A stretch of DNA of 64,000 bases from Stenotrophomonas sp. ESTM1D_MKCIP4_1 (GTDB taxonomy: Bacteria; Pseudomonadota; Gammaproteobacteria; Xanthomonadales; Xanthomonadaceae). Each line of letters begins with the position of its first letter. Within the stretch, counting starts at the first letter, position 1. The notes beneath the pieces were generated by a model. It saw only the letters and a list, made by a program, of their open reading frames with translations. It was not told the DNA's origin and searched no databases. Below, in pieces: positions 43,654 to 53,120 of the stretch. The translations under genes and the position numbers were made by a program. The DNA lies in contig NZ_CP026004.1 of NCBI RefSeq assembly GCF_003086895.1, forward strand, positions 1,462,731 through 1,526,730. The letters are read 5' to 3'.

Positions 43654-45215
43654 TGACTTCGACGACCTTGCCCCTTTCCGTGGACCACTCCCTTCGCCTG
43701 TGCCGCCTGTGCCGCCTGTGGCCCGCGGCGCTGCCGCTGCTGCTGGCGGGCTGCATGCTGGGGCCGGACTACGTGAAGCCGGACGTCGCCGCAGGCGCCA
43801 CCGCGCAGGCGCAGCTGCCGCGTTCCGCGCAGGCCGATGTGCAGCAGGCTGCACCGCCGAGCCAGTGGTGGCGCGCGCTCAACGATCCGTTGCTGGACGA
43901 ACTGGTGGACGAGGCCCTGCGCAACAGCCCCAACCTGCGTGCCGCGCAGGCCAAGCTGCTGGCATCGCGCGCGCTGCAGCGCCAGCGCCGTGCCGAGCAG
44001 TTGCCCAGCGTCGGCGCGGCCGCGGGCTATGCCAACGTCAAGGCGCCGGATTCCATCGAAAACAGCGTGCGTGGTCTGGGCGAGAACATCGCAGGCGTTG
44101 CCGAGGCCAACGGCCGGCCGCAGGAAGCCGCGCAGCTGCGCCAGCAGTTTGCCGATATCGACCTGGACACCGAACTGTACGTCGCCGGCTTCGACGCCAG
44201 CTGGGAACTGGATCTGTTCGGCCGCCGCCGCCGTGCGGCCGAACAGGCCGCTGCCGAAGCGGAGGCCAATGCGGCAGCGCTGGCCGATGCGCAGGTACAG
44301 CTGGCGGCCGAGCTCACGCAGGTGTACCTGGGTTTCCGCAGCAGCCGCGAACGCATCGCACTGGCCGGACACAACCTTCGCGCGGCCGAGGACAGCCTGC
44401 AGCTGACCCGCCAGCGCCGCCAGCGCGGCGCCGATTCGGACCTGCAGGTCGAACGCGCACAGGCCCAGCTGCAACAGCAGCAGGCCGCGCTGCCACCGCT
44501 GCAGGCACAGGCGGATGAGGCGCGTGACGTACTGGCGCTGATGGTCGGTCGCGAGCCGGGCGCACTGGACGCACGGCTGGCCGCAGACCAGCCGCTGCCG
44601 CCGCTGCCTGCACGCGTGCCGGTGGATGATGCCGGTGCGCTGATCCAGCGTCGTCCGGATGTACGCAAGGCCGAGCGCGAGCTGGCGGCCTCGTCGGCGC
44701 AGATCGGCCAGGCAATCTCGGCGTACTTTCCGCAGGTCACCCTGCTGGGCACCATCGGTGCCGGTGCCACATCGGTTTCCGACCTCGGCCGGGATTCGGC
44801 GGCGACCATCGTTGCCCCGTTCCTGCGCTGGTCGCTGTTCGATTTCGGCGTGAACAAGGCGCGTGTGTCCCAGGCCCGGGCGGGCAACCAGGCCCGGCTG
44901 GCCGCCTACGAGGGCACCGTGCTGGCAGCGCTGCAGGATGCCAACACCGCGCTGGCACGCTTTGGTGCCGCGCGCCAGCAGCTGCAGGCCAGCCTGCGCG
45001 CCGAGGCCTCGGCGGACCGATCCCTGGCCCTGATGGGCCAGCGCCGGCAGGCCGGGGCCACATCGCAGATCGATCTGCTGGACGTGCAGCGCCAGCACCT
45101 GCAGGCGCAGGATGCCGCCGCGCAGGCGCGCCTGCAGGTGCTGGTGCGTTACGTGGCGCTGCAGAAGAGCCTGGGCCTGGGCTGGCAGGAGGCACCGCCT
45201 GTGGCCGCGCGCTGA
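43653..45215 (+). CDS. Outer-membrane efflux lipoprotein, OprM/NodT family
   Basis: 520 residues. The lipobox is LLLAGC after an unusually long N-region containing the repeat CRLCRLW. The mature protein opens MLGPDYVKPD, then SQWWRALNDPLLDELVDEAL and two TolC-type helical repeats with LYRIA-like helices, including GFDASWELDLFGRRRRA and SAYFPQVTLLGTIGA. A trimeric channel closing a tripartite pump with the two genes before it. Starts at the last base of the exporter's stop region (TGATG). Confidence 0.92.
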   Translation: MTSTTLPLSVDHSLRLCRLCRLWPAALPLLLAGCMLGPDYVKPDVAAGATAQAQLPRSAQADVQQAAPPSQWWRALNDPLLDELVDEALRNSPNLRAAQAKLLASRALQRQRRAEQLPSVGAAAGYANVKAPDSIENSVRGLGENIAGVAEANGRPQEAAQLRQQFADIDLDTELYVAGFDASWELDLFGRRRRAAEQAAAEAEANAAALADAQVQLAAELTQVYLGFRSSRERIALAGHNLRAAEDSLQLTRQRRQRGADSDLQVERAQAQLQQQQAALPPLQAQADEARDVLALMVGREPGALDARLAADQPLPPLPARVPVDDAGALIQRRPDVRKAERELAASSAQIGQAISAYFPQVTLLGTIGAGATSVSDLGRDSAATIVAPFLRWSLFDFGVNKARVSQARAGNQARLAAYEGTVLAALQDANTALARFGAARQQLQASLRAEASADRSLALMGQRRQAGATSQIDLLDVQRQHLQAQDAAAQARLQVLVRYVALQKSLGLGWQEAPPVAAR

Positions 45216-45343
45216 TGCACTCCGCCGGGCCATGCCCGGCGGCCCCCCGATCCGGTGGGTGCCGACCGTGGGTCTGCACGCATTTCCAGCCCCCCGGCCG
45301 GTAGAATGGCCACCGCTGTCCACCGCCCGCTCCCGGAGCCCCC

Positions 45344-46480
45344 ATGCCCGTTGAAGCCCAGCCGGAAGCCGTCGTCGTCGATGCGAACGGTGCGCCCGGC
45401 TATCTCTCCATTCGTGACCTGCGCAAGGAATTCGACGGCTTTGTCGCCGTCGACGACGTCAATCTGGACGTGCGCAAGGGTGAGATCTTCGCCCTGCTCG
45501 GTGGCTCGGGCAGCGGCAAATCGACCCTGCTGCGCTGCCTGGGCGGCTTCGAGACGCCCACCAAGGGCAGCATCACCCTCGATGGCCAGCGCCTGGACGC
45601 ACTGCCGCCGTACCAGCGGCCGGTCAACATGATGTTCCAGTCCTACGCGCTGTTCCCGCACATGACGGTCGAGCAGAACATCGCCTTCGGCCTGAAGCAG
45701 GACGGCCTGGCCAAGGATGCGATCAGCCGCCGCGTGGGCGAGATGCTGGACCTGGTGCAGATGGCGCACCTGGGCAAGCGCAAGCCGCACCAGCTTTCCG
45801 GTGGCCAGCAGCAGCGCGTGGCGCTGGCGCGGTCGCTGGCCAAGGGGCCCAAGCTGCTGCTGCTGGACGAGCCGATGGGCGCTCTGGACAAGAAGCTGCG
45901 CTCGCAGATGCAGCTGGAACTGGTCAGCATCATCGAATCGTCGGGCGTGACCTGCGTGATGGTCACCCACGACCAGGAAGAGGCTATGACCATGGCCACC
46001 CGCATCGCCGTGATGGATGCCGGCTGGATCCAGCAGGTCGGCAAGCCCGATGAAGTCTACGAGCAGCCGGCCAACCGGTTCGTGGCCGGCTTCATCGGTT
46101 CGGTCAATCTGTTCGAGGGCGTCATCGACGAGGACCTGCCCGAGTACGTGACCGTGCGCTCGCCGCTGTTCCCGGCGCCGGTCTACATCGCCCACGGCAT
46201 CACCTGTTACGAAGGGCAGCCGGTTGCGTTCGCGCTGCGCCCGGAGAAGGTCATGATCGGCAAGGACGAACCGGAAGGGCACACCAACAAGGCCCAGGGC
46301 GTGATCGAGGACATCGCCTATTTCGGCAGCCACTCGGTCTACCACGTACGCCTGCCCAGCGGCGCCAAGGTGCTGGCCAACTTCGCCAACTCGCAGCGCT
46401 GGGCCAGCGATGGCCTGACCTGGGGCGATGAGGTATGGGTGCACTGGCGCGACAACGACGGCGTGGTGCTGACCTCATGA
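45344..46480 (+). CDS. potG: Putrescine ABC transporter ATP-binding protein PotG
   Basis: 378 residues. Walker A GGSGSGKSTL, Q-loop MMFQSYALFPHMTV, signature LSGGQQQRVALARSL, Walker B LLLLDEPMGALDKKLR and switch His in VTHDQEEA, followed by a C-terminal TOBE-type regulatory region (about 270-378). Powers the PotHI permease. The stop overlaps the potH start by four bases. About 128 nt separate it from the efflux operon, so it may have its own promoter. Confidence 0.94.
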   Translation: MPVEAQPEAVVVDANGAPGYLSIRDLRKEFDGFVAVDDVNLDVRKGEIFALLGGSGSGKSTLLRCLGGFETPTKGSITLDGQRLDALPPYQRPVNMMFQSYALFPHMTVEQNIAFGLKQDGLAKDAISRRVGEMLDLVQMAHLGKRKPHQLSGGQQQRVALARSLAKGPKLLLLDEPMGALDKKLRSQMQLELVSIIESSGVTCVMVTHDQEEAMTMATRIAVMDAGWIQQVGKPDEVYEQPANRFVAGFIGSVNLFEGVIDEDLPEYVTVRSPLFPAPVYIAHGITCYEGQPVAFALRPEKVMIGKDEPEGHTNKAQGVIEDIAYFGSHSVYHVRLPSGAKVLANFANSQRWASDGLTWGDEVWVHWRDNDGVVLTS

Positions 46481-47409
46481 GTGCGGCGGGCCTGAAGCGC
46501 TGGCTGCCGGGCACGCGTGCCACGGTCATCGGCATTCCCTACCTGTGGCTGCTGCTGTTCTTCGCGGTGCCGTTCCTGATCGTGCTGATGATCAGCTTCT
46601 CGCACAGCCGGGTCGGCTCACCGCCGTACACCTGGCTGCTGCAGTACGTCGATGGCGCGTTCTCGCTGAAGCTCAACCTCGAGAACTACCTGGCGCTGTT
46701 CCGCGACTCGATCTACGCGCAGGCCTTCCTCAGCTCGATCAGGATCGCGGCGATCTCCACCTTCCTCACCCTGCTGATCGGCTACCCGATGGCCTATGCC
46801 ATCGCGCGCCTGTCGCCGGCTGCGCGCAACGTGGCGATGATGCTGGTGGTGCTGCCGTCGTGGACCTCGTTCCTGATCCGCGTGTACGCCTGGAAGGCGA
46901 TCCTCGACCGCAACGGCCTACTCGACCAGTTCCTGCAGTTCACCGGCCTGCAATCGCTGATGACCCACATGGGCCTGCCCAAGCTGCAGCTGATCGACAC
47001 CCCGACCGCGGCCTATATCGGCATCGTCTACTGCTACCTGCCGTTCATGGTGCTGCCGCTGTACGCCAACCTGGTCAAGCATGACCACCGCCTGCTGGAA
47101 GCGGCCTACGACCTTGGCGCCAAACCCTGGCAGGCCTTCCTGCGCATCACCCTGCCGCTGTCGAAGGCGGGCATCATCGCCGGCTGCATGCTGGTGATGA
47201 TTCCGGCGGTGGGTGAATTCGTGATTCCGGAAATGCTGGGCGGCTCGGAAACGCTGATGGTCGGCCGCCAGCTGTGGAACGAGTTCTTCAACAACCGCAA
47301 CTGGCCCGGTGCCTCGGCGATGGCCGTGGCGATGATCCTGCTGCTGCTGGTGCCCATCCTGTGGTTCAACCGTTCCCAGCAGCGACTGCTGGAAGGGAAG
47401 CAGGCATGA
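46477..47409 (+). CDS. potH: Putrescine ABC transporter permease PotH
   Basis: 310 residues, six predicted helices. The binding-protein-dependent transport motif EAAYDLGAKPWQAFLRITLPLSKAG (EAA loop) contacts the ATPase. It begins WLPGTRATVIGIPYLWLLLFFAVPF as PotH/PotB proteins do. Start ATG 46477 is coupled to potG; an in-frame GTG at 46435 lies inside potG and is rejected. Confidence 0.94.
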   Translation: MSAAGLKRWLPGTRATVIGIPYLWLLLFFAVPFLIVLMISFSHSRVGSPPYTWLLQYVDGAFSLKLNLENYLALFRDSIYAQAFLSSIRIAAISTFLTLLIGYPMAYAIARLSPAARNVAMMLVVLPSWTSFLIRVYAWKAILDRNGLLDQFLQFTGLQSLMTHMGLPKLQLIDTPTAAYIGIVYCYLPFMVLPLYANLVKHDHRLLEAAYDLGAKPWQAFLRITLPLSKAGIIAGCMLVMIPAVGEFVIPEMLGGSETLMVGRQLWNEFFNNRNWPGASAMAVAMILLLLVPILWFNRSQQRLLEGKQA

Positions 47410-48248
47410 GCCCGCGTAGTGCGAAGGGCCTGGGCCTGGGCGTGCTGCTGCTGGGCTTCGCCTTCCTGTACCTGCCGATCCTGCTGCTGATGTTCTATTC
47501 GTTCAACAGCTCGCGGCTAGCGATGGTCTGGGCCGGGTTTTCCACCCGCGCCTACAGCGACCTGTTTGCCGACCGCGCGCTGATGGATGCGATGTGGACC
47601 AGCCTGGTGGTGGCATTCTGGACCGCCTGTACGTCCACCGTGCTGGGCACGCTGGCGGCGATGGTGATGACCCGCTTCCGCCGCTTCCGTGGCAAGCAGG
47701 TGTTCGGCGCACTGGTCACCGCGCCGCTGGTGATGCCGGATGTGATCCTGGGCTTCTCGCTGATGGCGCTGCTGGCGTCGATGGGTGCCATTCCCGGCTT
47801 CCCGGCACGCGGCCTGACCACGATCTGGATCGCCCACGTCACCTTCACCCTGTGCTTCGTCACCGTGGTGGTGTCCTCGCGCCTGCAGGAAATGGACCTT
47901 TCGCTGGAAGAGGCGGCGATGGATCTGGGCGCCAGCCGTCTTACCGTGTTCGGCCGCATCACCCTGCCGATCATCGCCCCGGCGCTGGTGGCCGGCTGGC
48001 TGCTCGCGTTTACCCTGTCGCTGGATGACGTGGTGGTGGCCAGCTTCGTCGCCACACCAGGTTCGACCACGTTGCCGATGAAGGTGTTCGCCTCGGTGCG
48101 CATGGGCATCAGCCCGAAGATCAACGCGCTGGCGACGCTGCTGGTGTCGGCGGTATCGGTGGCGGCGGTGATCGGCTGGTACATCAACGCGCGGGCCGAA
48201 AAGCGGCGCCAGCGCGATCTGCAGCTGGCCCGCCAGGACAACGGCTGA
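47406..48248 (+). CDS. potI: Putrescine ABC transporter permease PotI
   Basis: 280 residues, six helices. The EAA loop reads EEAAMDLGASRLTVFGRITLPIIAPAL, with FTLSLDDVVVASFVATPGSTTLPM typical of PotC/PotI. Four-base overlap with potH. The C-terminal tail is basic (KRRQRDLQLARQ). A succinate-semialdehyde-type dehydrogenase gene follows after 85 nt. Confidence 0.94.
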   Translation: MSPRSAKGLGLGVLLLGFAFLYLPILLLMFYSFNSSRLAMVWAGFSTRAYSDLFADRALMDAMWTSLVVAFWTACTSTVLGTLAAMVMTRFRRFRGKQVFGALVTAPLVMPDVILGFSLMALLASMGAIPGFPARGLTTIWIAHVTFTLCFVTVVVSSRLQEMDLSLEEAAMDLGASRLTVFGRITLPIIAPALVAGWLLAFTLSLDDVVVASFVATPGSTTLPMKVFASVRMGISPKINALATLLVSAVSVAAVIGWYINARAEKRRQRDLQLARQDNG

Positions 48249-48333
48249 CACACGCACGCCGCCGCTATCCGGCGGCAACACCCGGCTCACGGGTACGGGC
48301 GCACAATGGGGATCTTTCTGATGGAGATCCCCC

Positions 48334-49698
48334 ATGACCGTCGAAATCGTCAACCCGGCCACCGGCCAGGTCACCTACCGCCATGAACTCATCGGCGCTG
48401 CCGATATCGAGCAGCGCCTGCAGGCCGCAGCCGATGCCTTTCCGGCGTGGGCCGAACGTTCGCTGCAGGATCGTGGCGCCATCCTCAAGCAGATCGCCGC
48501 CCAGCTGCGTGCGCGCCGCGACGACCTGCAGCAGGCGATGACCGGCGAGATGGGCAAGCTCAAGGCCGAAGCCCTGGCCGAGGTCGACAAGTGCGCAGCG
48601 GCCTGCGAGTTCTACGCCGACCATGCTGCGGACTATCTGAAGCCGCAGATCATCGATACCGAAGCGCAGCGCAGTTACGTGCGCTACGAGCCGATCGGCT
48701 GCGTGTTCGCGGTGATGCCGTGGAATTTCCCGATCTGGCAGGTGTTCCGCTTCCTCGCCCCCGCCTTCATGGCCGGCAATGTGGCCCTGCTCAAGCATGC
48801 CAGCAACGTGCCGCAGTGTGCCGACCTGATCCTGGCGGTATGCCGTGACGGTGGCCTGCCGGATGGGGTGTTCGATGTGCTGCACATCGACAACGACCAG
48901 GCCGCCGAGGTGCTGCGCGATGCGCGGGTGAAAGCGGTGACCCTCACCGGCAGCGAGCGGGCAGGGCGCTCGATCGCTTCCAATGCGGGCAGCCAGTTGA
49001 AGAAATCGGTGATGGAACTGGGCGGCAGCGATGCCTTCGTGGTGCTGGAGGATGCCGACCTGGACAAGGCCGTTGCCGCGGCAGTGAAATCGCGCTTCGA
49101 CAACAGCGGACAGACCTGCATCGCGGCGAAGCGCTTCATCGTGGTGGAGGCCGTGGCCGAGGAGTTCACTCGGCGCTTTGTCGACGCCGCCGCGCAGCGC
49201 CAGTATGGCGACCCCAATGAACGTGGGACCACCCTGGCGCCGATGGCGCGCGCCGATCTGCGCGATGAGCTGCACACGCAGGTGCAGGCCAGCGTGGCCA
49301 AGGGGGCGCGCGTCCTGCTGGGCGGCGAACCGATCGCCGGCAGCCATGCCGGCTATCCGGCCACGGTGCTGGACCAGGTGGGACCGGGCATGCCCGCCTA
49401 TGACGAGGAGTTGTTCGGGCCGGTGGCGGCCGTGATCCGGGTGCAGGACGAAGCCGAAGCACTGCGCGTGGCCAACGACACCCGGTTCGGTCTGGGCGGC
49501 AGCGTGTGGAGCAGCGATCCGGTGCGCGGCGAACGATTCGCCCAGCGCATGGAATGCGGCGCGGCGTTCGTCAACGCCATCGTCAAGAGTGATGCGCGGC
49601 TGCCCTTTGGTGGCAGCAAGCAGTCCGGCTTCGGCCGCGAACTGGCCGACCACGGCATCCATGAGTTCATGAACATCAAGACCGTCTACGTGGCTTGA
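48334..49698 (+). CDS. NAD(P)-dependent succinate-semialdehyde dehydrogenase, Sad/YneI-like
   Basis: 454 residues, the short form of the aldehyde dehydrogenase family seen in Sad/YneI. Motifs: VMPWNFPIWQVFRFLAPAF, LTGSERAGRSIA, catalytic Glu in MELGGSDAFVVL, catalytic Cys in NSGQTCIAAKRF, and PFGGSKQSGFGREL. It would oxidise succinate semialdehyde made from GABA, the end of putrescine breakdown, fitting its place right after potGHI. GGAG lies upstream of ATG 48334. Confidence 0.88.
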   Translation: MTVEIVNPATGQVTYRHELIGAADIEQRLQAAADAFPAWAERSLQDRGAILKQIAAQLRARRDDLQQAMTGEMGKLKAEALAEVDKCAAACEFYADHAADYLKPQIIDTEAQRSYVRYEPIGCVFAVMPWNFPIWQVFRFLAPAFMAGNVALLKHASNVPQCADLILAVCRDGGLPDGVFDVLHIDNDQAAEVLRDARVKAVTLTGSERAGRSIASNAGSQLKKSVMELGGSDAFVVLEDADLDKAVAAAVKSRFDNSGQTCIAAKRFIVVEAVAEEFTRRFVDAAAQRQYGDPNERGTTLAPMARADLRDELHTQVQASVAKGARVLLGGEPIAGSHAGYPATVLDQVGPGMPAYDEELFGPVAAVIRVQDEAEALRVANDTRFGLGGSVWSSDPVRGERFAQRMECGAAFVNAIVKSDARLPFGGSKQSGFGRELADHGIHEFMNIKTVYVA

Positions 49699-49706
49699 TG
49701 CCAAAT

Positions 49707-49763
49707 GGTAATGCCGGCCGCTGGCCGGCCGGGCTTGGTTGCCGGCCAGCGGCCGGCACTACC
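49707..49763. repeat. REP-like inverted pair (gccggccgctggccggc)
   Basis: Two opposed copies, taatgccggccgctggccgg and gccggccagcggccggcact, separated by a gggcttggtt spacer. Confidence 0.7.
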
Positions 49764-49782
49764 CACCGCAACCCCGCCGTCC

Positions 49783-49872
49783 GGTGGGGATCGACCGTTG
49801 GTCATCGTGCCTGGTGGGTATCGACCGTTGGTCATCGTGCCTGGCGGGTATCGACCGTTGGTCGATACGCCC
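49783..49872. repeat. Three tandem 30-bp repeats
   Basis: Three units (49783, 49813 and 49843) share gg-gggtatcgaccgttggtc with one or two changes; the third ends in gatacgcc instead of atcgtgcct. The gtcg motif resembles a decayed GTAG repeat arm. It reaches the stop of corA. Confidence 0.75.
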
Positions 49873-50894
49873 TACAACCATTTCGCGCGCTTGAACAACC
49901 GGTACAGGACCACGCACACCGCGCCCACGCCAACGATCATCAGCGGGTACGACCACGGCTGGTTCAATTCGGGCATGTGGCTGAAATTCATGCCGTACCA
50001 GCTGGTGATCAGAGTTGGCGCGGCCAGCAGTGCCGCCCACGCACCCAGGCGCTTCACGGTTTCACCCTGCGCCAGGGTCACCAGCGAAAGGTTCACGCTC
50101 AGCGCGGTGCCCAGCATCTCGCGCAGGGTATCAATCACATCGCTGATGCGCGCGGCGTGGTCGTGCACGTCGCGCACGTACAGCTTCACTTCGTCGGGAA
50201 TCAGGTCGCCCTGGTAACGACGAAGCTGGGCCAGCACGTCCTGCAGCGGTGCCACCGCCATGCGCATCTTGTTCAGTTCGCGCTTGAGCTCATACAGGCG
50301 CGTCACCGTGCTGCGCTTGTAGGTCTCGGCGAAGATGTCCTTCTCCAGCAGATCCAAGGTGTCGCGGAAGCGGGTGGTGATCGGCAGGTAGTTGTCGACC
50401 ACGAAATCGGTCACCGCATACAGGCAGTAGGACGGCCCCATTTTCAGCAGCTGCGGTTCGCGTTCCACCCGTGCGCGTACCGGCGCATACGACAGCGATG
50501 CGCCGTGGCGCACGGTCACCAGGAAGCGCGGACCGAGGAAGGCATGGGTCTCACCGTACTGGATGCGCTCGTCGACCATCTGCGCCGTGGTCATCACCAC
50601 GAACAGCGAATTGCCGTAGGCCTCGGCTTTCGGCCGCTGGTGCGCATTGCGCGCGTCTTCGATGGCCAGGTCGTGCAGGCAGAACTCTTCCTGCAGTTTC
50701 AGCAGCACATCATCCTTGGGGTCGAACAGGCCAACCCAGACAAAACCGTTGCCACTGGCGATGACATCGCTGATGGCATCGAGGCTGATGTCGTGGCGCT
50801 TGCCCTGGTCATCGTAGTGGACGCAGTTGATGACGCAGGCCGGGTTGTCGGAAACAGGTGCGGAAGCGGAGGCGGGCAATGACATGCCCGCCAT
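49872..50894 (-). CDS. corA: CorA-type magnesium/cobalt transporter
   Basis: 340 residues. Long soluble N-terminal domain with a helical stalk (KRELNKMRMAVAPLQDVLAQLRR), then two C-terminal helices with the CorA signature YGMNFSHMPEL between them and a basic end (RLFKRAKWL). It forms a pentameric Mg2+ channel. The upstream neighbour in the same direction is the DUF4105 gene. ATG at 50894 (MAGMSLPAS) or 50885 are both possible. Confidence 0.93.
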   Translation of the reverse strand: MAGMSLPASASAPVSDNPACVINCVHYDDQGKRHDISLDAISDVIASGNGFVWVGLFDPKDDVLLKLQEEFCLHDLAIEDARNAHQRPKAEAYGNSLFVVMTTAQMVDERIQYGETHAFLGPRFLVTVRHGASLSYAPVRARVEREPQLLKMGPSYCLYAVTDFVVDNYLPITTRFRDTLDLLEKDIFAETYKRSTVTRLYELKRELNKMRMAVAPLQDVLAQLRRYQGDLIPDEVKLYVRDVHDHAARISDVIDTLREMLGTALSVNLSLVTLAQGETVKRLGAWAALLAAPTLITSWYGMNFSHMPELNQPWSYPLMIVGVGAVCVVLYRLFKRAKWL

Positions 50895-50900
50895 CGTGCG

Positions 50901-52178
50901 TCAGCGGGGTGTTTTGGACAAGTGAGGACGACGCCCCAGCGCCCATGCCAGGGCCGCGTGCACCGGCAGCAGCAGCACGATCCACTGCACGTTGTACTGC
51001 GCCTGCAGGGTCAGCCAGTGCAGCACCAGCGCGGCCACCGACTGTGCGGCCAGCAGCCACAGCACGATCCTGAACATGCGGCCAGGCACGCGCCGGCGAA
51101 GCAGGGCGATGGCGCCCGGCAGCAGCAGCACCGCCAGTGGCGACAACAGCAGCAGGTTGCGGTTGGCCCAGGCGGCATAGTGGATGCTGAAGCCCCACAG
51201 GAACACCAGCACACCGCCCAGCAGGGCGCACAGCAGCCAGAACGGCAGGGCCAGGCCGGCCAGCAGGCGCGGCCGGCTGCGCAGTGCAAACACGCCGGCA
51301 GCGATCACCAGGCCGCACAGCAGCCACGGCCACCAGCGGCGGGCGAACTCCTTCGGTTCGGGATCGATACGGTGCGGCAGCAGTTCCTGTTCGCTCTGCA
51401 CCAGCGGCCGGCCATCGCTGTTGCGCACCTGGCGCAGCGCATCGGCCAGGCGCATCGGCACGAAGGCTTCCTGCCAGCGCGACAGCGGCTGGTCGGCGAA
51501 CGGCCCCAGGCCGACGTCGAAGCCCAGCCACATCCACGGTGCCGGCGAAGCCAGGCGCACCGATTCGCTGCGGTAGGTGTTGCCGCGCGAGCGCCCGGAC
51601 AGCTGCGCGTGCAGGCCGCCATCCAGTGCCTGGTTCAAGGTGTCGCGCACCATCGTGGCGCAGTTGGCGGTGTAGTAGTCGTAGTGGTAGCGCGCGTTTT
51701 CCGGCTTGGCGCGTTCGGCCAGCCCGGCGGCCAGGGCGCGGGCCTGGTCCGGGCGCAGGTCCAGCCACTGCACGCTGGCGCCACGGCCGGTCTCGTCGTA
51801 GTACGACAGATCCTGCTGCAGCGGCAGCGCCACCAGGTAATACATCATGTCGCCGCGGGCGAACCGGCTGATGAAATCCGCTTCAGTCGGATCGAAGTAG
51901 CCGAAGTTGTACGAGATCGCTTCGCCGCTGACCGGATCGAGCACCACGATGGCATCGTGGCCGAAGCGCTCGAAGAACACCGTGCCCGGCTGCATGGTCA
52001 CCACGCCGATGCGCGGCGGCTGTGCCTCCTGCGGGGCGGCGGTGACGGCGGCCGGCGCAACCGCCGCGGCCTGCGCGAACGCCGCCTGCGGCAGGGCCAT
52101 GGCCAGCACGCACAGTGCCAGCCACAGGGTGAGGCGCACCGCCAGGCGCACGGGCTGGAACGGGCCCCGGCGCGTCAC
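50901..52178 (-). CDS. DUF4105 membrane protein with NlpC/P60-like cysteine site
   Basis: 425 residues. A signal-anchor (about 12-35), then a periplasmic DUF4105 domain with FFERFGHDAIVVLD, YNFGYFDPTEADFISRFARGDMMYYL and the Cys motif YYTANCATMVRDTLN. His and Cys here suggest a thiol-hydrolase-like fold. The C-terminal third has four or five membrane helices. GTG start overlaps the corC stop by four bases. Its place in the ybeZYX operon suggests an envelope role, but the substrate is unknown. Confidence 0.83.
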   Translation of the reverse strand: MTRRGPFQPVRLAVRLTLWLALCVLAMALPQAAFAQAAAVAPAAVTAAPQEAQPPRIGVVTMQPGTVFFERFGHDAIVVLDPVSGEAISYNFGYFDPTEADFISRFARGDMMYYLVALPLQQDLSYYDETGRGASVQWLDLRPDQARALAAGLAERAKPENARYHYDYYTANCATMVRDTLNQALDGGLHAQLSGRSRGNTYRSESVRLASPAPWMWLGFDVGLGPFADQPLSRWQEAFVPMRLADALRQVRNSDGRPLVQSEQELLPHRIDPEPKEFARRWWPWLLCGLVIAAGVFALRSRPRLLAGLALPFWLLCALLGGVLVFLWGFSIHYAAWANRNLLLLSPLAVLLLPGAIALLRRRVPGRMFRIVLWLLAAQSVAALVLHWLTLQAQYNVQWIVLLLPVHAALAWALGRRPHLSKTPR

Positions 52179-53056
52179 GCGTCGTCCTGCTCGTCCGGCG
52201 GCAGCACGGTCACGTGGAAGGCCTGCACCCGGCGCGCATCGGCGCGGGCCACGCGGAACATGAAGCGGTCCAGGGCCAGCTCGTCGCCCACCTCGGGCAG
52301 GTGGCCGATGGCTTCGGTCACCAGGCCGCCGATGGTGTCGTAGTCCTCATCGGAGAACGTGGCACCGAAACGTTCGTTGAAATCGCCGATGGCGGTCAGC
52401 GCATCGACCACGTAACGGCCATCGGCCTGGATGGCGATCTGCGCCGACTGATCCTCGGCCTCGTCATGCTCGTCGTCGATCTCGCCGACGATCTGTTCCA
52501 GCACGTCCTCGATGGTGACCAGGCCGGCGACACCGCCGTACTCGTCCACCACCATGGCCATGTGGTTGCGCGACAGGCGGAACTCCTTCAGCAGCACGTT
52601 GAGCTTCTTCGCCTCGGGGATCAGTACCGCCGGGCGCAGCAGCTCGCGCACGTTGGCCGGCCCGTTGTCGGCCACTACGCCGCGCAGCAGGTCCTTGGCC
52701 AGCAGGATGCCAAGGATGTCGTCCTTGTTCTCGCCGTGCACCGGGAAACGTGAGTGGCCCGATTCGACGACCTGTTTCATCAGGTCCAGGAAGGGCGCCT
52801 CGACCGGCAGCGAGACCATCTGCGAGCGCGAGATCATCACGTCGCCCACGGTCAGCTCGGCCACCGAAATGGCGCCTTCCATCATCTTCAGGGTATCGGC
52901 GGCGATCAGACCCTCGTCCTGCGCGGTGTGCAGGACAGCGACCAGCTCGTCGCGGGTATGGGGTTCGCCGGAGAAGGCGGAGGTCAGGCGTTCGAGCCAG
53001 CCGCGCTTCTTTTCATGGGGCTCCTGGGAGGAGCTGCTACTGTCGTCTTCTGACAT
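52175..53056 (-). CDS. corC: CorC/HlyC family CBS-domain protein (YbeX)
   Basis: 293 residues, cytoplasmic. Two CBS domains at about 70-130 and 135-200 (TVGDVMISRSQMVSLP, RFPVHGENKDDILGILLAKDLLR, MAMVVDEYGGVAGLVTIEDVLEQIVGEI), followed by a CorC_HlyC domain with GRYVVDALTAIGDFNERFG. Implicated in Mg2+/Co2+ resistance and ribosome maintenance through the ybeZYX operon. It is followed by DUF4105 and CorA genes, linking it to divalent cations. Confidence 0.93.
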   Translation of the reverse strand: MSEDDSSSSSQEPHEKKRGWLERLTSAFSGEPHTRDELVAVLHTAQDEGLIAADTLKMMEGAISVAELTVGDVMISRSQMVSLPVEAPFLDLMKQVVESGHSRFPVHGENKDDILGILLAKDLLRGVVADNGPANVRELLRPAVLIPEAKKLNVLLKEFRLSRNHMAMVVDEYGGVAGLVTIEDVLEQIVGEIDDEHDEAEDQSAQIAIQADGRYVVDALTAIGDFNERFGATFSDEDYDTIGGLVTEAIGHLPEVGDELALDRFMFRVARADARRVQAFHVTVLPPDEQDDA

Positions 53057-53120
53057 CTCTGGAAAAAGGGCACCCGGCGAGCCGGGCGTTGTCCCCAGTC
53101 TAGCAGGATGTTGGGGCCTT

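Noticed and set aside
41251..43854. An 867-residue open frame antisense to the efflux genes
   Set aside because: It is shadow coding over two well-supported genes (EmrA and EmrB types) and has no recognisable features.
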